11,423 nucleotides of DNA from CAZTGZ01 sp044339595 (GCA_044339595.1 JBIIVF010000082.1:1-11423), one strand, 5' to 3'. Numbered from the stretch's first letter, positions 1 through 7,710 are shown. Notes: a model not told the origin generated them from the sequence alone. Numbers and translations: made by a program.

Positions 1-8
1 ACAAGCAT

Positions 9-1439
9 ATGTGGAAGAAAGGATTAGCAACGCTGACATTAGGAATTTTAGGTGGCTTGGCCGGGGCTTTTTTTATGACCCGTTATGTCGACCAACCCAT
101 CAGCCAAACAGGCATTTTTTCAGAAATAACACCCGTTTTTAAAGTAAATAATCAGGCCTACAGCCTAAAAGAAGCGGATTTCATTGAGGCCTCAAAGGTG
201 AGTACCCCAACGGTTGTGTTCATCAAAACCGAATCAGAAATGCAAGTCAGAAGTTCATTTTGGTTTTTCGATTTTGATCCGTTCGGTCAAATTGGCAAAG
301 TGAGCAGCACCGGTTCAGGGGTCATACTTAGTTCTGATGGATATATCGTTACAAATCATCACGTGGTTAAAAATGCAGACAAAATTGAAGTAGTACTCAG
401 CCAAAGAAAAACTACGTATACTGCTACCCTGATTGGTGCCGACCCAAGTACTGACCTGGCATTATTGAAAATTGAAGCCAAAAATCTGCCTTTTGTAGAA
501 CTCGCCAACTCAGATCAATTGCAAATTGGCGAGTGGGTATTGGCCGTCGGAAATCCATTTAACCTCACCTCTACCGTCACCGCAGGAATTGTGAGTGCCA
601 AAGGAAGAAACATCAGTGTGGTGGACAATAATTTCCCGATAGAATCATTCATCCAAACCGATGCAGCCATCAATCCCGGAAACAGCGGCGGAGCCTTGGT
701 GAACCTAAAGGGTCAATTGGTGGGTGTCAATACAGCCATAGCCTCCAAAACCGGATCATATGTTGGATATGGGTTCGCAATTCCTGCCAATATTGTGGCG
801 AAAATCGTCAATGATTTAAAGGAATTCGGTCAGACTCAGCGTGGATTTGCAGGTGTAGAAGTGGTGGATATCGATGGCAAATTGTCCGCAAAACTTGGAG
901 ATCAGGTTCAAAATGGCGTGTATGTTTCAAGGGTAAATGAAAACAATGATGATGCCAAACGCGCCCTCAAAGCCGGTGATGTGATTCTAAAAGTTGATAA
1001 TCAGGTCATCGAAAGCAAAGCCAATTTCGATGAACAGCTTTCCTACCATAGACCCGGCGATATCATTCATCTGGTCATTTTAAGAGATGGAGCTAAACTC
1101 GAAAAAGACCTCAAATTGGTGAATCAGGAGGGTAATACTGAACTGCTTAGAAAACAGGTCTTCACTTCTGAATCTTTAGGAGCAGATTTTGAACCCATTT
1201 CAAAGATCGAAAAAGATCTTTATGGCATCAGCAATGGTTTCAAAGTAAGCAATATCAAGAATGGCAAAATTCGAAAAATGAATATTCAGGAAGGATTCAT
1301 TTTCACCGCCATTAATAAGCAAACCGCCGATAATGTGAAAGAATTTGTAGAATTGCTCGAAGAGATTACCGGTCAGGTGAGGATTGAAGGTGTCAGCCCC
1401 GGTGGGGGTAAGCAATTCATGAGTTTTTATATTTATTGA
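9..1439 (+). CDS. htrA: HtrA/Deg-family serine protease (S1C), membrane-anchored, with PDZ domains
   Basis: This is a trypsin-like envelope protease/chaperone that degrades or holds misfolded exported proteins. An N-terminal hydrophobic stretch (about residues 5-23, after WKK) is an export signal or uncleaved membrane anchor, so the rest should lie in the periplasm. The protease domain spans about 58-270. The catalytic triad is visible: His118 in TNHHVV, Asp149 in DPSTDLALLK and Ser226 in NPGNSGGAL. A PDZ domain follows at about 275-370 (its core is RALKAGDVILKVDNQVI). A second, diverged PDZ-like region at about 385-476 still has the pattern NIQEGFIFTAINKQ. At 476 aa the length is normal for a two-PDZ DegP/DegQ-type protein. 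The ATG lies only 8 bases into the window, so its promoter and any longer start cannot be seen. The downstream region carries only a gene remnant. The family call is secure; which Deg paralogue it is remains open. Confidence 0.95.
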   Translation: MWKKGLATLTLGILGGLAGAFFMTRYVDQPISQTGIFSEITPVFKVNNQAYSLKEADFIEASKVSTPTVVFIKTESEMQVRSSFWFFDFDPFGQIGKVSSTGSGVILSSDGYIVTNHHVVKNADKIEVVLSQRKTTYTATLIGADPSTDLALLKIEAKNLPFVELANSDQLQIGEWVLAVGNPFNLTSTVTAGIVSAKGRNISVVDNNFPIESFIQTDAAINPGNSGGALVNLKGQLVGVNTAIASKTGSYVGYGFAIPANIVAKIVNDLKEFGQTQRGFAGVEVVDIDGKLSAKLGDQVQNGVYVSRVNENNDDAKRALKAGDVILKVDNQVIESKANFDEQLSYHRPGDIIHLVILRDGAKLEKDLKLVNQEGNTELLRKQVFTSESLGADFEPISKIEKDLYGISNGFKVSNIKNGKIRKMNIQEGFIFTAINKQTADNVKEFVELLEEITGQVRIEGVSPGGGKQFMSFYIY

Positions 1440-1445
1440 TAAGAA

Positions 1446-1862
1446 ATGCCGGAATTGTTTGGCGAGCTTTGGTGCTGCTTGAAAACGATTCAATCTATTT
1501 GTTTCATTATTAAGATCCTCAACCCACTCAGTGCGCAGAAGGTTGCTCTCGTTAGCACCATTGAGCATGTTCGATTGCCGGGGATGGTGAACCTTAATGA
1601 AGAAGGAACGCTATTCATCTCAGCAGATAAAAAAAACAAAGAAGGGGCTCGAATCTTCCTGATTGATGCGTTGGAATCAATTTTTTGGCATCGTTTGCAA
1701 TCGCAACTACCATAGCATTAAGACCGTGTATTTGCCTTCAATGCGTTGAATGACAAACACTTATTTTATGCTATCAGGGAGGGCTACCCTCTCAGTCTAA
1801 TCGAAAAACTCGATATTCCTGGTGGCAGGCTCAATGTATACAAGACAGATGCTGTTTTGTGA
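1446..1862 (+). pseudogene. decayed remnant of an arylesterase/SMP-30-like (paraoxonase-type) propeller gene
   Basis: No intact gene occupies the 425 bases between htrA and prfC. One plus-strand frame is open from ATG 1446 to a TAG at 1713. After a TAA at 1719 it is open again from 1722 to TGA 1860. The two pieces read like parts of one protein. The first contains LPGMVNLNEEGTLFISADKK (1575-1634), then FLIDALE. This resembles the 'G-x-E-D-I ... FISSDDR ... I-x-L-x-D-L' opening of paraoxonase/arylesterase-like six-bladed propellers. The second contains FNALNDKHLFYA (1737-1772), resembling the family's 'PNDIxAxxxxxFYxTND', and then KLDIPGGRLNVYKTD, resembling 'LPxGxVxYYD'. The expected tens of residues between the pieces and the whole C-terminal half are missing. 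This suggests internal deletion, truncation and two nonsense codons. The family assignment is by eye; the alternative is chance open sequence. Confidence 0.45.
1839..1861 (+). terminator. hairpin between convergent units, possible weak terminator
   Basis: The arm ACAAGACAG (1840-1848) pairs with CTGTTTTGT (1852-1860) around the loop ATG. This gives nine pairs including one G-U, extendable by a T-G pair at 1839/1861. It lies at the end of the plus-strand gene remnant and 4 bases past the prfC stop, where a terminator shared by convergent units would be expected. In the prfC transcript one central pair becomes an A-C mismatch. Neither side has a clear U-run after the stem, so an intrinsic terminator is only possible, not shown. 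Confidence 0.3.
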
Positions 1863-1864
1863 AA

Positions 1865-3460
1865 TTAATCTTTGGCTTCCAGCTTGAATTCAGAATTTTC
1901 ATGAAATGTCACATCCGGATTGTTCTCCCTTGACATGCGCAATACATATGGTGTTGCCGCCAGAAACACCCGATTTCCGTCTTTATCCATGACAATTTCC
2001 TTTTGTTTGTATTTGCAGAAATTATCGATGGCTTCTTTGCTACCTGTCATCCAACACGCTTTATGAAAGGGCACATTTTCAAATCGGCAACTGGCACTGT
2101 ATTCGTGTTTGAGTCGATATTGAATCACTTCGAACTGAAGTTCTCCAACCGTACCGATATATTTTCTATTTCCGGGCTGTTGTCTGAACAACTGAGCCAC
2201 TCCTTCGTCAGTTAATTGCTCAATTCCCTTTTCGAGCTGCTTGGTTTTCATTGGATCTGTATTGATGACCTCTTTGAAAATCTCCGGTGAAAAACTCGGA
2301 ATTCCTTTAAAAATATAGTCTTCTCCTTCGGTGAGGGTGTCGCCTATCTTAAAATTACCGGTGTCATATAATCCTACCACATCACCCGGAAATGCCTCTT
2401 CAATGACATTCTTGCTCTGCGCCATAAAGTTGTAAGGGTTGTTAAAGCGAAGATTTTTGTCTAACCGAACGTGGTGATAAAAAGTATTTCTTTCAAACTT
2501 GCCGGCACATACCCTTAAAAATGCAATTCTGTCGCGGTGATTGGGATCGAGATTGGCATGGATTTTAAAAACAAATCCACTGAATTTAGATTCATCGGGT
2601 TGAATATCCCGCAAAGTAGTTTCGCGAGATCTGGGGCCGGGAGCAATTTCAACAAAAGTGTCGAGCATTTCTTGTACTCCGAAATTGTTGATGGCTGATC
2701 CAAAAAACACCGGCGCCAATAAACCCTCCTGATACATTTTTTCATCGAACGGCTCGTACACTCCTTCAACCAATTCAACGTCTTCTTTGAGCTTCGCGGT
2801 GGCTCTGTCACCAATAATTTTCTCTAACCCGGGATCATCCAATCCTTTGAGCGTGATGATGTCATCTGCCCTTTTGGTCTTGTTGATTTCAAACAAGTTC
2901 AAACTGTGATTATACAACAAATAAACCCCTTTAAGTCCTTTCCCCATGCCGATTGGCCAACTCAATGGTCGCACCGAAATAGACAATTCTTTCTCCAACT
3001 CTTCAAGCAAATCAAAGGGATCGCGGCCCTCGCGATCCAGTTTATTGATAAATACAATGACCGGAGTGTTGCGCATCCTGCATACCTGCATCAATTTCCG
3101 GGTTTGCTCTTCCACCCCTTTCACACAGTCAATCACCAATATTACACTGTCAACAGCTGTCAAGGTGCGATACGTATCTTCGGCAAAATCTTTGTGACCC
3201 GGCGTATCTAATATGTTAACAATCTTGTCTTTATAATGAAAGGTCATCACAGAAGTGGCCACCGAAATTCCCCTTTGTTTCTCTATTTCCATAAAATCGG
3301 AAGTAGCTGTTTTGGTAATTTTATTGCTTTTAACAGCGCCTGCCGTTTGAATGGCACCCCCAAAAAGCAGCAATTTTTCAGTAAGCGTGGTTTTTCCTGC
3401 ATCCGGATGGCTGATGATACCGAATGTTTTCCGTTTATGAATTTCTGTTTGTAATGACAT
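1865..3460 (-). CDS. prfC: peptide chain release factor 3 (RF3), translational GTPase
   Basis: RF3 is a cytoplasmic ribosomal GTPase that recycles RF1/RF2 after peptide release. Numbering from the ATG at 3460 (531 aa, normal for RF3), all G motifs are present: P-loop HPDAGKTT (18-25), switch RGISV (63-67), DTPGH (85-89) and NKLD (139-142). The C-terminal half has the RF3-type block VGELQFEVIQYRL, which separates it from EF-G and from TypA/LepA. The frame stays open to a TTG at 3478, but the ATG at 3460 starts the family-typical MSLQTEIHKRKTFGIISHP, so I choose it. An exact -7 box TAACTTTG lies 15 bases ahead of this ATG. The gene is divergent from the cyclophilin operon (70 bases between starts) and converges on the htrA side. 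No defect is seen. Confidence 0.96.
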   Translation of the reverse strand: MSLQTEIHKRKTFGIISHPDAGKTTLTEKLLLFGGAIQTAGAVKSNKITKTATSDFMEIEKQRGISVATSVMTFHYKDKIVNILDTPGHKDFAEDTYRTLTAVDSVILVIDCVKGVEEQTRKLMQVCRMRNTPVIVFINKLDREGRDPFDLLEELEKELSISVRPLSWPIGMGKGLKGVYLLYNHSLNLFEINKTKRADDIITLKGLDDPGLEKIIGDRATAKLKEDVELVEGVYEPFDEKMYQEGLLAPVFFGSAINNFGVQEMLDTFVEIAPGPRSRETTLRDIQPDESKFSGFVFKIHANLDPNHRDRIAFLRVCAGKFERNTFYHHVRLDKNLRFNNPYNFMAQSKNVIEEAFPGDVVGLYDTGNFKIGDTLTEGEDYIFKGIPSFSPEIFKEVINTDPMKTKQLEKGIEQLTDEGVAQLFRQQPGNRKYIGTVGELQFEVIQYRLKHEYSASCRFENVPFHKACWMTGSKEAIDNFCKYKQKEIVMDKDGNRVFLAATPYVLRMSRENNPDVTFHENSEFKLEAKD

Positions 3461-3475
3461 ACGTTTAAAAGGCGG

Positions 3476-3483
3476 CAAAGTTA
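3476..3483 (-). promoter_or_regulatory. Bacteroidota -7 promoter element for prfC (TAACTTTG)
   Basis: Read on the minus strand, this is an exact match to the phylum's -7 consensus TAnnTTTG, ending 15 bases before the prfC ATG at 3460. A well-spaced -33 TTG box is not evident upstream, so the call rests on the -7 match and its position. Confidence 0.5.
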
Positions 3484-3515
3484 ATCTTTTGCACTCGCTT
3501 TCATTGAACTTCCGC

Positions 3516-3523
3516 TATTTTTG
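3516..3523 (+). promoter_or_regulatory. Bacteroidota -7 promoter element for the cyclophilin operon (TATTTTTG)
   Basis: Exact TAnnTTTG match ending 7 bases before the ATG at 3531. A TTTTG lies at 3487-3491, but its 24-base spacing to the box is longer than usual for a -33 element. The short distance to the start codon would give a transcript with almost no leader. Confidence 0.55.
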
Positions 3524-3530
3524 CAGTCTT

Positions 3531-4148
3531 ATGACCAAGATAAATCTTCTGTTCACCTTCGCTCTTTTTATTCTTTTGGGAGGATGTGGTGGACCCTACA
3601 AACAGTTGATAAAAGAATTGAAGCTGGAGGATGGAATTTATAGTGAAATTGAAACGGATAAAGGAAAAATTTACATCGCCCTGGAACATGAACTTGCTCC
3701 TTTAACCGTTGCGAATTTCGCAGGATTGGCGGAAGGGGCTATTCCGAATAAAATCAAAAAAGAAGGTCAACCATTCTATAATGGACTCACTTTTCATCGG
3801 GTCATGCCAGATTTTATGATTCAGGGTGGAGACCCGGCAGGCAATGGAAGCGGCACACCGGGATATGCATTCAAGGATGAGTTTTCCGGCCAGTTGAAGC
3901 ACAATAAGGCCGGCATCGTGGCCATGGCCAACATCGGTGCCAATACCAATGGAAGTCAGTTCTTTATCACTTTGGGTCCGGCTCTGTGGCTCGACGGCAA
4001 GCACAGCATTTTCGGCAAGGTGATTAAAGGACAAGATGTAGTGAATAATATTGAAGCCGGTGATAAAATTGTAAAAGTCAATATCATACGGGTTGGTAAA
4101 AAATTCAAACATTACAATCCACTCGAAACATTTAATGCCCTTAAATAA
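3531..4148 (+). CDS. cyclophilin-type peptidyl-prolyl cis-trans isomerase, lipoprotein
   Basis: The protein catalyses cis-trans isomerisation of X-Pro bonds and so assists folding of exported proteins. The start at ATG 3531 (205 aa) is chosen over a TTG at 3489 because it begins a classic lipoprotein signal: MTK, a hydrophobic core, and lipobox LGGC with lipidated Cys19. Residues after the Cys (GGPYK) lack an acidic cluster of the Bacteroidota surface-export type, so a periplasm-facing location is likely (inference). The cyclophilin domain spans about 36-190. Catalytic residues are visible in FHRVMPDFMIQGGDP: Arg90, Phe95 and Gln98. FFITL (144-148), the pocket Trp153 and His158 are also present, so the enzyme should be active. 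It is the first gene of a four-gene operon; its TAA overlaps the next ATG by one base (TAATG). The C-terminal 15 residues extend past the domain. Confidence 0.93.
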   Translation: MTKINLLFTFALFILLGGCGGPYKQLIKELKLEDGIYSEIETDKGKIYIALEHELAPLTVANFAGLAEGAIPNKIKKEGQPFYNGLTFHRVMPDFMIQGGDPAGNGSGTPGYAFKDEFSGQLKHNKAGIVAMANIGANTNGSQFFITLGPALWLDGKHSIFGKVIKGQDVVNNIEAGDKIVKVNIIRVGKKFKHYNPLETFNALK

Positions 4149-4591
4149 TGCCCAACATTACGTTGAATACGAAAGTTCAGGGCTCTGTAGAAGAAGTTTT
4201 CGCTCGTTTCGATCAAAAATTATTTCAATATCTAAAACCTCCCTCCTTTATTGCCGACATCGTTTTATATGAAGGAAGTGAGATTGGCAACCGTGTTTCT
4301 GTGGATTTCAAATTGCCATGGAGAAGTTTGATGGAAGTCGAAATCACCGAAATACATCGCGAACCCGGTCATTGTTTCTTTGTCGATCAGGGCATTCAAA
4401 TGCCTTTTGGCATTAAGAGTTGGCGTCATGCCCATCATGTGATAGCAGCGGGTCCTTGTGTCGTAATTCGCGATCAAATCACATTTGAATCTAAATACAG
4501 GTGGGCCAACCTTTTCATTTGGCCGGCTTTTTATATTTCATTCTATTTAAGAAAACCACAATACAAAAAATACTTTGGCGTATGTCAATAA
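4148..4591 (+). CDS. SRPBCC-fold (START/Bet v 1-like) ligand-binding protein
   Basis: A 147-aa cytoplasmic protein of the SRPBCC superfamily, which forms a deep hydrophobic cavity for lipids or other ligands. The visible signs are the N-terminal strand ITLNTKVQGSVEEVFARF, typical of 'x-V-x-A-x-x-E-x-V-W-x-x-F' SRPBCC openings. A mid-protein segment SLMEVEITEIHREPGHCFFVDQ, then the W-R-H-x-H strand near residues 92-97, and a C-terminal amphipathic helix ending in RKPQYKKYFG complete the pattern. No signal peptide is present. The ligand and reaction cannot be read from sequence. Translation is probably coupled on both sides: the start overlaps the cyclophilin stop by one base, and its last 10 bases overlap the hydrolase start at 4582. 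The superfamily call is fairly good; a specific function is not proposed. Confidence 0.75.
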   Translation: MPNITLNTKVQGSVEEVFARFDQKLFQYLKPPSFIADIVLYEGSEIGNRVSVDFKLPWRSLMEVEITEIHREPGHCFFVDQGIQMPFGIKSWRHAHHVIAAGPCVVIRDQITFESKYRWANLFIWPAFYISFYLRKPQYKKYFGVCQ

Positions 4592-5436
4592 ATCCCTCCA
4601 ACCTTCAAAAGCAATCTTACAAAATAAAGTCATCCCATGGAGGATGGGTCACTTTTGACTGCACTTGGAAAGTGAGTAAGAGAAAAATACCCGTCATGAT
4701 TTTTTGTCATGGATTTAAAGGATTCAAAGACTGGGGAGCCTGGAATTTGTTGGCAGATTTTATGGCAGAAGAGGGCTTTCTTTTTCTAAAAATGAACTTC
4801 TCACACAATGGGGTTGATCCTGAAATCCTATCCGACATCACACGTCCGGACTTATTTGCCACGAACACCATTTCAAAAGAACTAGAAGATCTGGAAGCCG
4901 TTCTGCAATGGGTGAAATCGGATGAAAATCCTCAAAAAGAACTCATCAATGATGAAATTAACCTCATCGGTCACAGCAGAGGAGCCGCAACTGCCTTGAT
5001 TAAGACCATCCATAGCAGCGATGTCAAAAGACTGGCGATGTGGGCACCGGTGGCTGATTTTAGTAAGTTTGTGGAAGATTCTGATGGCAGTTGGAAAGAA
5101 ACCGGAGTAAAGCATTTCACGAACAGCAGAACCGGTGAAAGCCTCCCGCTGAATTATGCATTTGTAGAAGACTATCTTCAAAATGAATCCTTCTTGGATC
5201 CAAAAAGGAATATTTCTAAAATGGACAAACCTTTGTTTTTGGCCCATGGAACAGAAGATGAAAACTTGCCCATTGAACATACAAGAACTATGTATAGATT
5301 TGTTTCTCACTCCATTATGATCGAAATAGAAGGAGCAGGTCATACTTTTGGTGCAGCACATCCCTATACCGAATCAATTTTACCCGAACACCTGACGCTA
5401 TTGGCGGAAGAAACGGCAGAGTTTTTTAATATGTAA
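4582..5436 (+). CDS. alpha/beta hydrolase (serine hydrolase, dienelactone-hydrolase/S33-like)
   Basis: A 284-aa cytoplasmic serine hydrolase, probably an esterase, thioesterase or peptidase-like enzyme. The fold is shown by the oxyanion strand VMIFCHGFKGFKDWGAW (38-54). The nucleophile elbow is GHSRG with Ser132, the acid is Asp226 in HGTEDENLP, and the catalytic His254 lies in GAGHTF. The triad is therefore complete. I chose ATG 4582 because upstream codons in this frame lie inside the SRPBCC gene and read as non-homologous sequence; the resulting 10-base overlap is normal for a coupled operon. The stop is 3 bases from the start of the FAD protein. A cap region lies at about 155-210. The substrate is unknown; pairing with an SRPBCC protein and a flavin oxidoreductase hints at a small hydrophobic substrate (inference). 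Confidence 0.88.
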   Translation: MSINPSNLQKQSYKIKSSHGGWVTFDCTWKVSKRKIPVMIFCHGFKGFKDWGAWNLLADFMAEEGFLFLKMNFSHNGVDPEILSDITRPDLFATNTISKELEDLEAVLQWVKSDENPQKELINDEINLIGHSRGAATALIKTIHSSDVKRLAMWAPVADFSKFVEDSDGSWKETGVKHFTNSRTGESLPLNYAFVEDYLQNESFLDPKRNISKMDKPLFLAHGTEDENLPIEHTRTMYRFVSHSIMIEIEGAGHTFGAAHPYTESILPEHLTLLAEETAEFFNM

Positions 5437-5439
5437 TCG

Positions 5440-6717
5440 ATGTCTAAAAAAGAAAATATCGTCATAGTTGGTGCAGGAATCAGCGGACTAACAGCTGCTT
5501 TGTACCTAAAAAAAGCAGGTTTTGATATCACTATTTGCGAAGCTGAAGATGCGCCCGGAGGAAGGGTACAAACGGACCTCATTGAAGGTCATCGGCTTGA
5601 TAGGGGTTTTCAGGTATTTTTTACTGAATACCCGGAAGCTAAAAAGATTTTAGATTATCAAAAACTCAATTTGCGCATCCTACCCTCCGGGGTAATGGTT
5701 TATGAAAAGGAAGTTCATCAATTTTCAGACCCCTTTCAAGATTTCAAAACTTTCCTGAAAATGTTTTGGAGTAAATCCCTTCCCTTCTCTGATAAATGGA
5801 CCATTTTCAAATTAAGAAGAAAGTTAATGGCCATGTCTGAAGACAAGATTTTCGAGAAATTTGAAGTCAAAACATCTTCCATTTTAAAAAAATACGGATT
5901 TTCAAAACGAGCCATACACCTGTTTTTTCAGCCATTTTTTAGTGGAATTTTTCTTGAAAACGATATGGATACTTCGAGAAGAATTTTTGACTTTACGTTC
6001 AAGATGATGGCTTCCGGGAAAATTGCCGTACCAGCCGCCGGAATGGGCGCCATTTCTCAACAACTGGTAGATGAAATTGGGCCATCTCATTTCAGGTTTA
6101 ATGCCAGGGTTACTGATGTATCAGACCAGGGAATAACCCTTGAAAATGGCGAGTTTATTCCAGCCGACAAGGTAATTTTGGCCACTGAGCACAACGATTT
6201 TTTACAAAAATTCGGTCATATAGAAAAAGTTCAATACCGGTCTGTAACTTGTCTTCAATTTGAAGCTCCTGAATCTCCGCTTCCTGAAAAAATGATAGCT
6301 GTTAATGCGAACAAGGATGCAATCATTGGCAATTTAGTCGTTATGTCTGATTTTGCACCGGAATATGCACCCAAAGGAAAGTCGACCGTTTATGTTTCAT
6401 TGAACGGATTGTCTGAATTCGATGATGTTGCACTAAAAGACAGGGTGCTCGAGGAAATCAAACAACTTACCGGCACATCGGTTGAAAAATGGAAATTATT
6501 GCGCACCCTTCGCATTCCGAAAGCACTTCCTTTTCAGACTTCTGTACTTGGAAAGCGTCACATCGATAGTTTTAGGATCAATGACCATTTGTTTGTTTGT
6601 GGAGATCACTTGCTGTATGGTTCAATCAATGCGGCTATGAAAAGCGGGCGAATCATTGCGGAAGAAATCATCAAAGAATTCAAAAGGAATCTTCACGTTC
6701 GAAAAGGACATTCATAG
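5440..6717 (+). CDS. FAD-dependent amine-oxidase/phytoene-desaturase-like oxidoreductase
   Basis: A 425-aa flavoprotein of the amine oxidase/protoporphyrinogen oxidase/phytoene desaturase superfamily. The N-terminal Rossmann motif is VGAGISGL (10-17), with the ribose-binding acidic end of strand 2 (ICEAEDAPGGR, to residue 42) and then RGFQVFF. This is the standard FAD-binding arrangement. Near the C-terminus FVCGDHLLYGSINAAMKSG (about 385-403) matches the second FAD-binding signature, where Gly-Asp contacts the flavin and the final helix closes the site. No signal peptide or membrane helix stands out. The length is somewhat short for carotenoid desaturases (about 490-500 aa), so I do not assign carotenoid chemistry. 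It is the last gene of the operon beginning at 3531, and its stop lies 4 bases from that of the convergent glycosyltransferase gene. Confidence 0.9.
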   Translation: MSKKENIVIVGAGISGLTAALYLKKAGFDITICEAEDAPGGRVQTDLIEGHRLDRGFQVFFTEYPEAKKILDYQKLNLRILPSGVMVYEKEVHQFSDPFQDFKTFLKMFWSKSLPFSDKWTIFKLRRKLMAMSEDKIFEKFEVKTSSILKKYGFSKRAIHLFFQPFFSGIFLENDMDTSRRIFDFTFKMMASGKIAVPAAGMGAISQQLVDEIGPSHFRFNARVTDVSDQGITLENGEFIPADKVILATEHNDFLQKFGHIEKVQYRSVTCLQFEAPESPLPEKMIAVNANKDAIIGNLVVMSDFAPEYAPKGKSTVYVSLNGLSEFDDVALKDRVLEEIKQLTGTSVEKWKLLRTLRIPKALPFQTSVLGKRHIDSFRINDHLFVCGDHLLYGSINAAMKSGRIIAEEIIKEFKRNLHVRKGHS

Positions 6718-6721
6718 CCCC

Positions 6722-7594
6722 TTAAGGCAACAAACGGTAGTTTCGGTATTCGCCCGGACGCCAGCCGGTGAGGTCTTCGAGTTTGTGTAAAATCAGATTT
6801 TTAAACCCAAATTTCTTTTGGGTTGGATCCGTTGAAAATTCCCAATTCATTGAAGATATCCTAGGCTGCATCACCTTGGGATGACTGCCTTTGAAATGAG
6901 CCAAAGAGTCAATTCTTGAATAATCAAATTGAGTAGACGGATCAAATCTCTGCTCTATCCAGGCATCGTCATGCCAGAATTTATTCGCTTCTAATTGTTT
7001 CGCCATCTGGTATTTTGGGTGTCGCACCCATCCATAGTGATAAACTTTTGCATGAGCTGGTTTTACATTCAGCTTTCTGCCATCCACTCTGAATCCTTGG
7101 GCATCTTTATACGATCGAACGCCCGGCCTGGGCTTAACGATTCTGATTTCCTTTCGGTACCAATTACGGGAGTTGGCGATGTAATCGAAAGATCCATAAA
7201 AATGAAGGTAATCGAACAACAATCCTTCTACTGCAGGATCATCCTTCCATTTCAACATGGTTGATCTCAGTTGATCATAATCTTGTTCGTATAAACATTC
7301 ATCGCCCTGAATATAAATGGCCCAATCTGCCTGCTTTGAAATGGCATCAAGGGCTTTGTTGGTTTCAATGGCGAGCACTTGTCCACCTATTCTCAGGTGA
7401 TCATCCCAAACCGTATCTATGATTCGGATTTTGGGATCTCCGATACCCTGAATCAAGCCACGGGTATCGTCTTCACTGTTTCCCAGGGCCACCACAAATT
7501 CGTCGCAAAGCGGAAGGACAGATTGAATTGCTTCAACAATTGGGTAGTCTAATTTTACCGCATTTCTGATAAATGTAAATCCTGAAACAAACAT
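6722..7594 (-). CDS. family-2-like glycosyltransferase
   Basis: A 290-aa cytoplasmic GT-A-like sugar transferase. It begins MFVSGFTFIRNAVKLDYPIVEAI, typical of Bacteroidota family-2-like transferases. The nucleotide-sugar region includes LPLCDEFVVALGNSEDDT (27-44), and the metal-binding acidic motif is at YIQGDE (95-100, Asp99). A later aromatic/His-rich block (VYHYGWVRHPKYQ, 184-196) fits the acceptor half. The frame is open to a TTG at 7630, but ATG 7594 starts the family-like N-terminus and has a near-consensus -7 box (TAAAATTG) 9 bases upstream, so I choose it. No membrane helices are visible. The acceptor could be an envelope glycan or glycoprotein, but nothing in the neighbourhood names it. 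It is probably monocistronic, divergent from the cystathionine beta-synthase gene. Confidence 0.82.
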   Translation of the reverse strand: MFVSGFTFIRNAVKLDYPIVEAIQSVLPLCDEFVVALGNSEDDTRGLIQGIGDPKIRIIDTVWDDHLRIGGQVLAIETNKALDAISKQADWAIYIQGDECLYEQDYDQLRSTMLKWKDDPAVEGLLFDYLHFYGSFDYIANSRNWYRKEIRIVKPRPGVRSYKDAQGFRVDGRKLNVKPAHAKVYHYGWVRHPKYQMAKQLEANKFWHDDAWIEQRFDPSTQFDYSRIDSLAHFKGSHPKVMQPRISSMNWEFSTDPTQKKFGFKNLILHKLEDLTGWRPGEYRNYRLLP

Positions 7595-7710
7595 GATTAT
7601 TGGCAATTTTAGCCATAATCTCCCTTTCAACAGAATTATTTTTCAATATTGTTCATAATCGAATCGAACCACCATTTCGTTGCCTTCTAAATTTAAACTA
7701 ATTTCGCTGC
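7595..7710. promoter_or_regulatory. divergent promoter region, glycosyltransferase / cystathionine beta-synthase
   Basis: These 116 bases separate two divergent starts. On the minus strand TAAAATTG (7604-7611) is one mismatch from TAnnTTTG, with TTG 16 bases upstream (7628-7630). On the plus strand TAATTTCG (7699-7706) is also one mismatch away, 4 bases from the ATG, with TTG at 7680-7682, again 16 bases upstream. Both are plausible but imperfect. No riboswitch-like structure or long repeat is visible. Confidence 0.4.

Noticed and set aside
1200..1568. Minus-strand open frame of 122 codons across the end of htrA and the downstream gap
   Set aside because: It is antisense to the htrA C-terminus, shows no recognisable domain, and has no promoter-like element; a shadow frame.
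1777..1793. GC-rich hairpin, GGGAGGG pairing with CCCTCTC around CTA
   Set aside because: It lies within the coding-like remnant (reading REGYPLS), has no T-run on either side, and is probably a by-product of the codons.
4882..5361. Minus-strand open frame of 159 codons inside the alpha/beta hydrolase gene
   Set aside because: It is fully antisense to a gene with an intact catalytic triad, and its translation is Cys/Phe/His-rich without motifs.
6720..6727. Palindrome CCTTAAGG at the convergent stops
   Set aside because: An 8-base palindrome is expected by chance in a window this size and cannot form a useful hairpin.
7595..7710. Possible cobalamin or SAM riboswitch ahead of cystathionine beta-synthase, suggested by the BtuF-like neighbour
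   Set aside because: The gap is only 116 bases, and the likely -7 box lies 4 bases from the ATG, leaving no transcribed leader; no riboswitch motif is visible.
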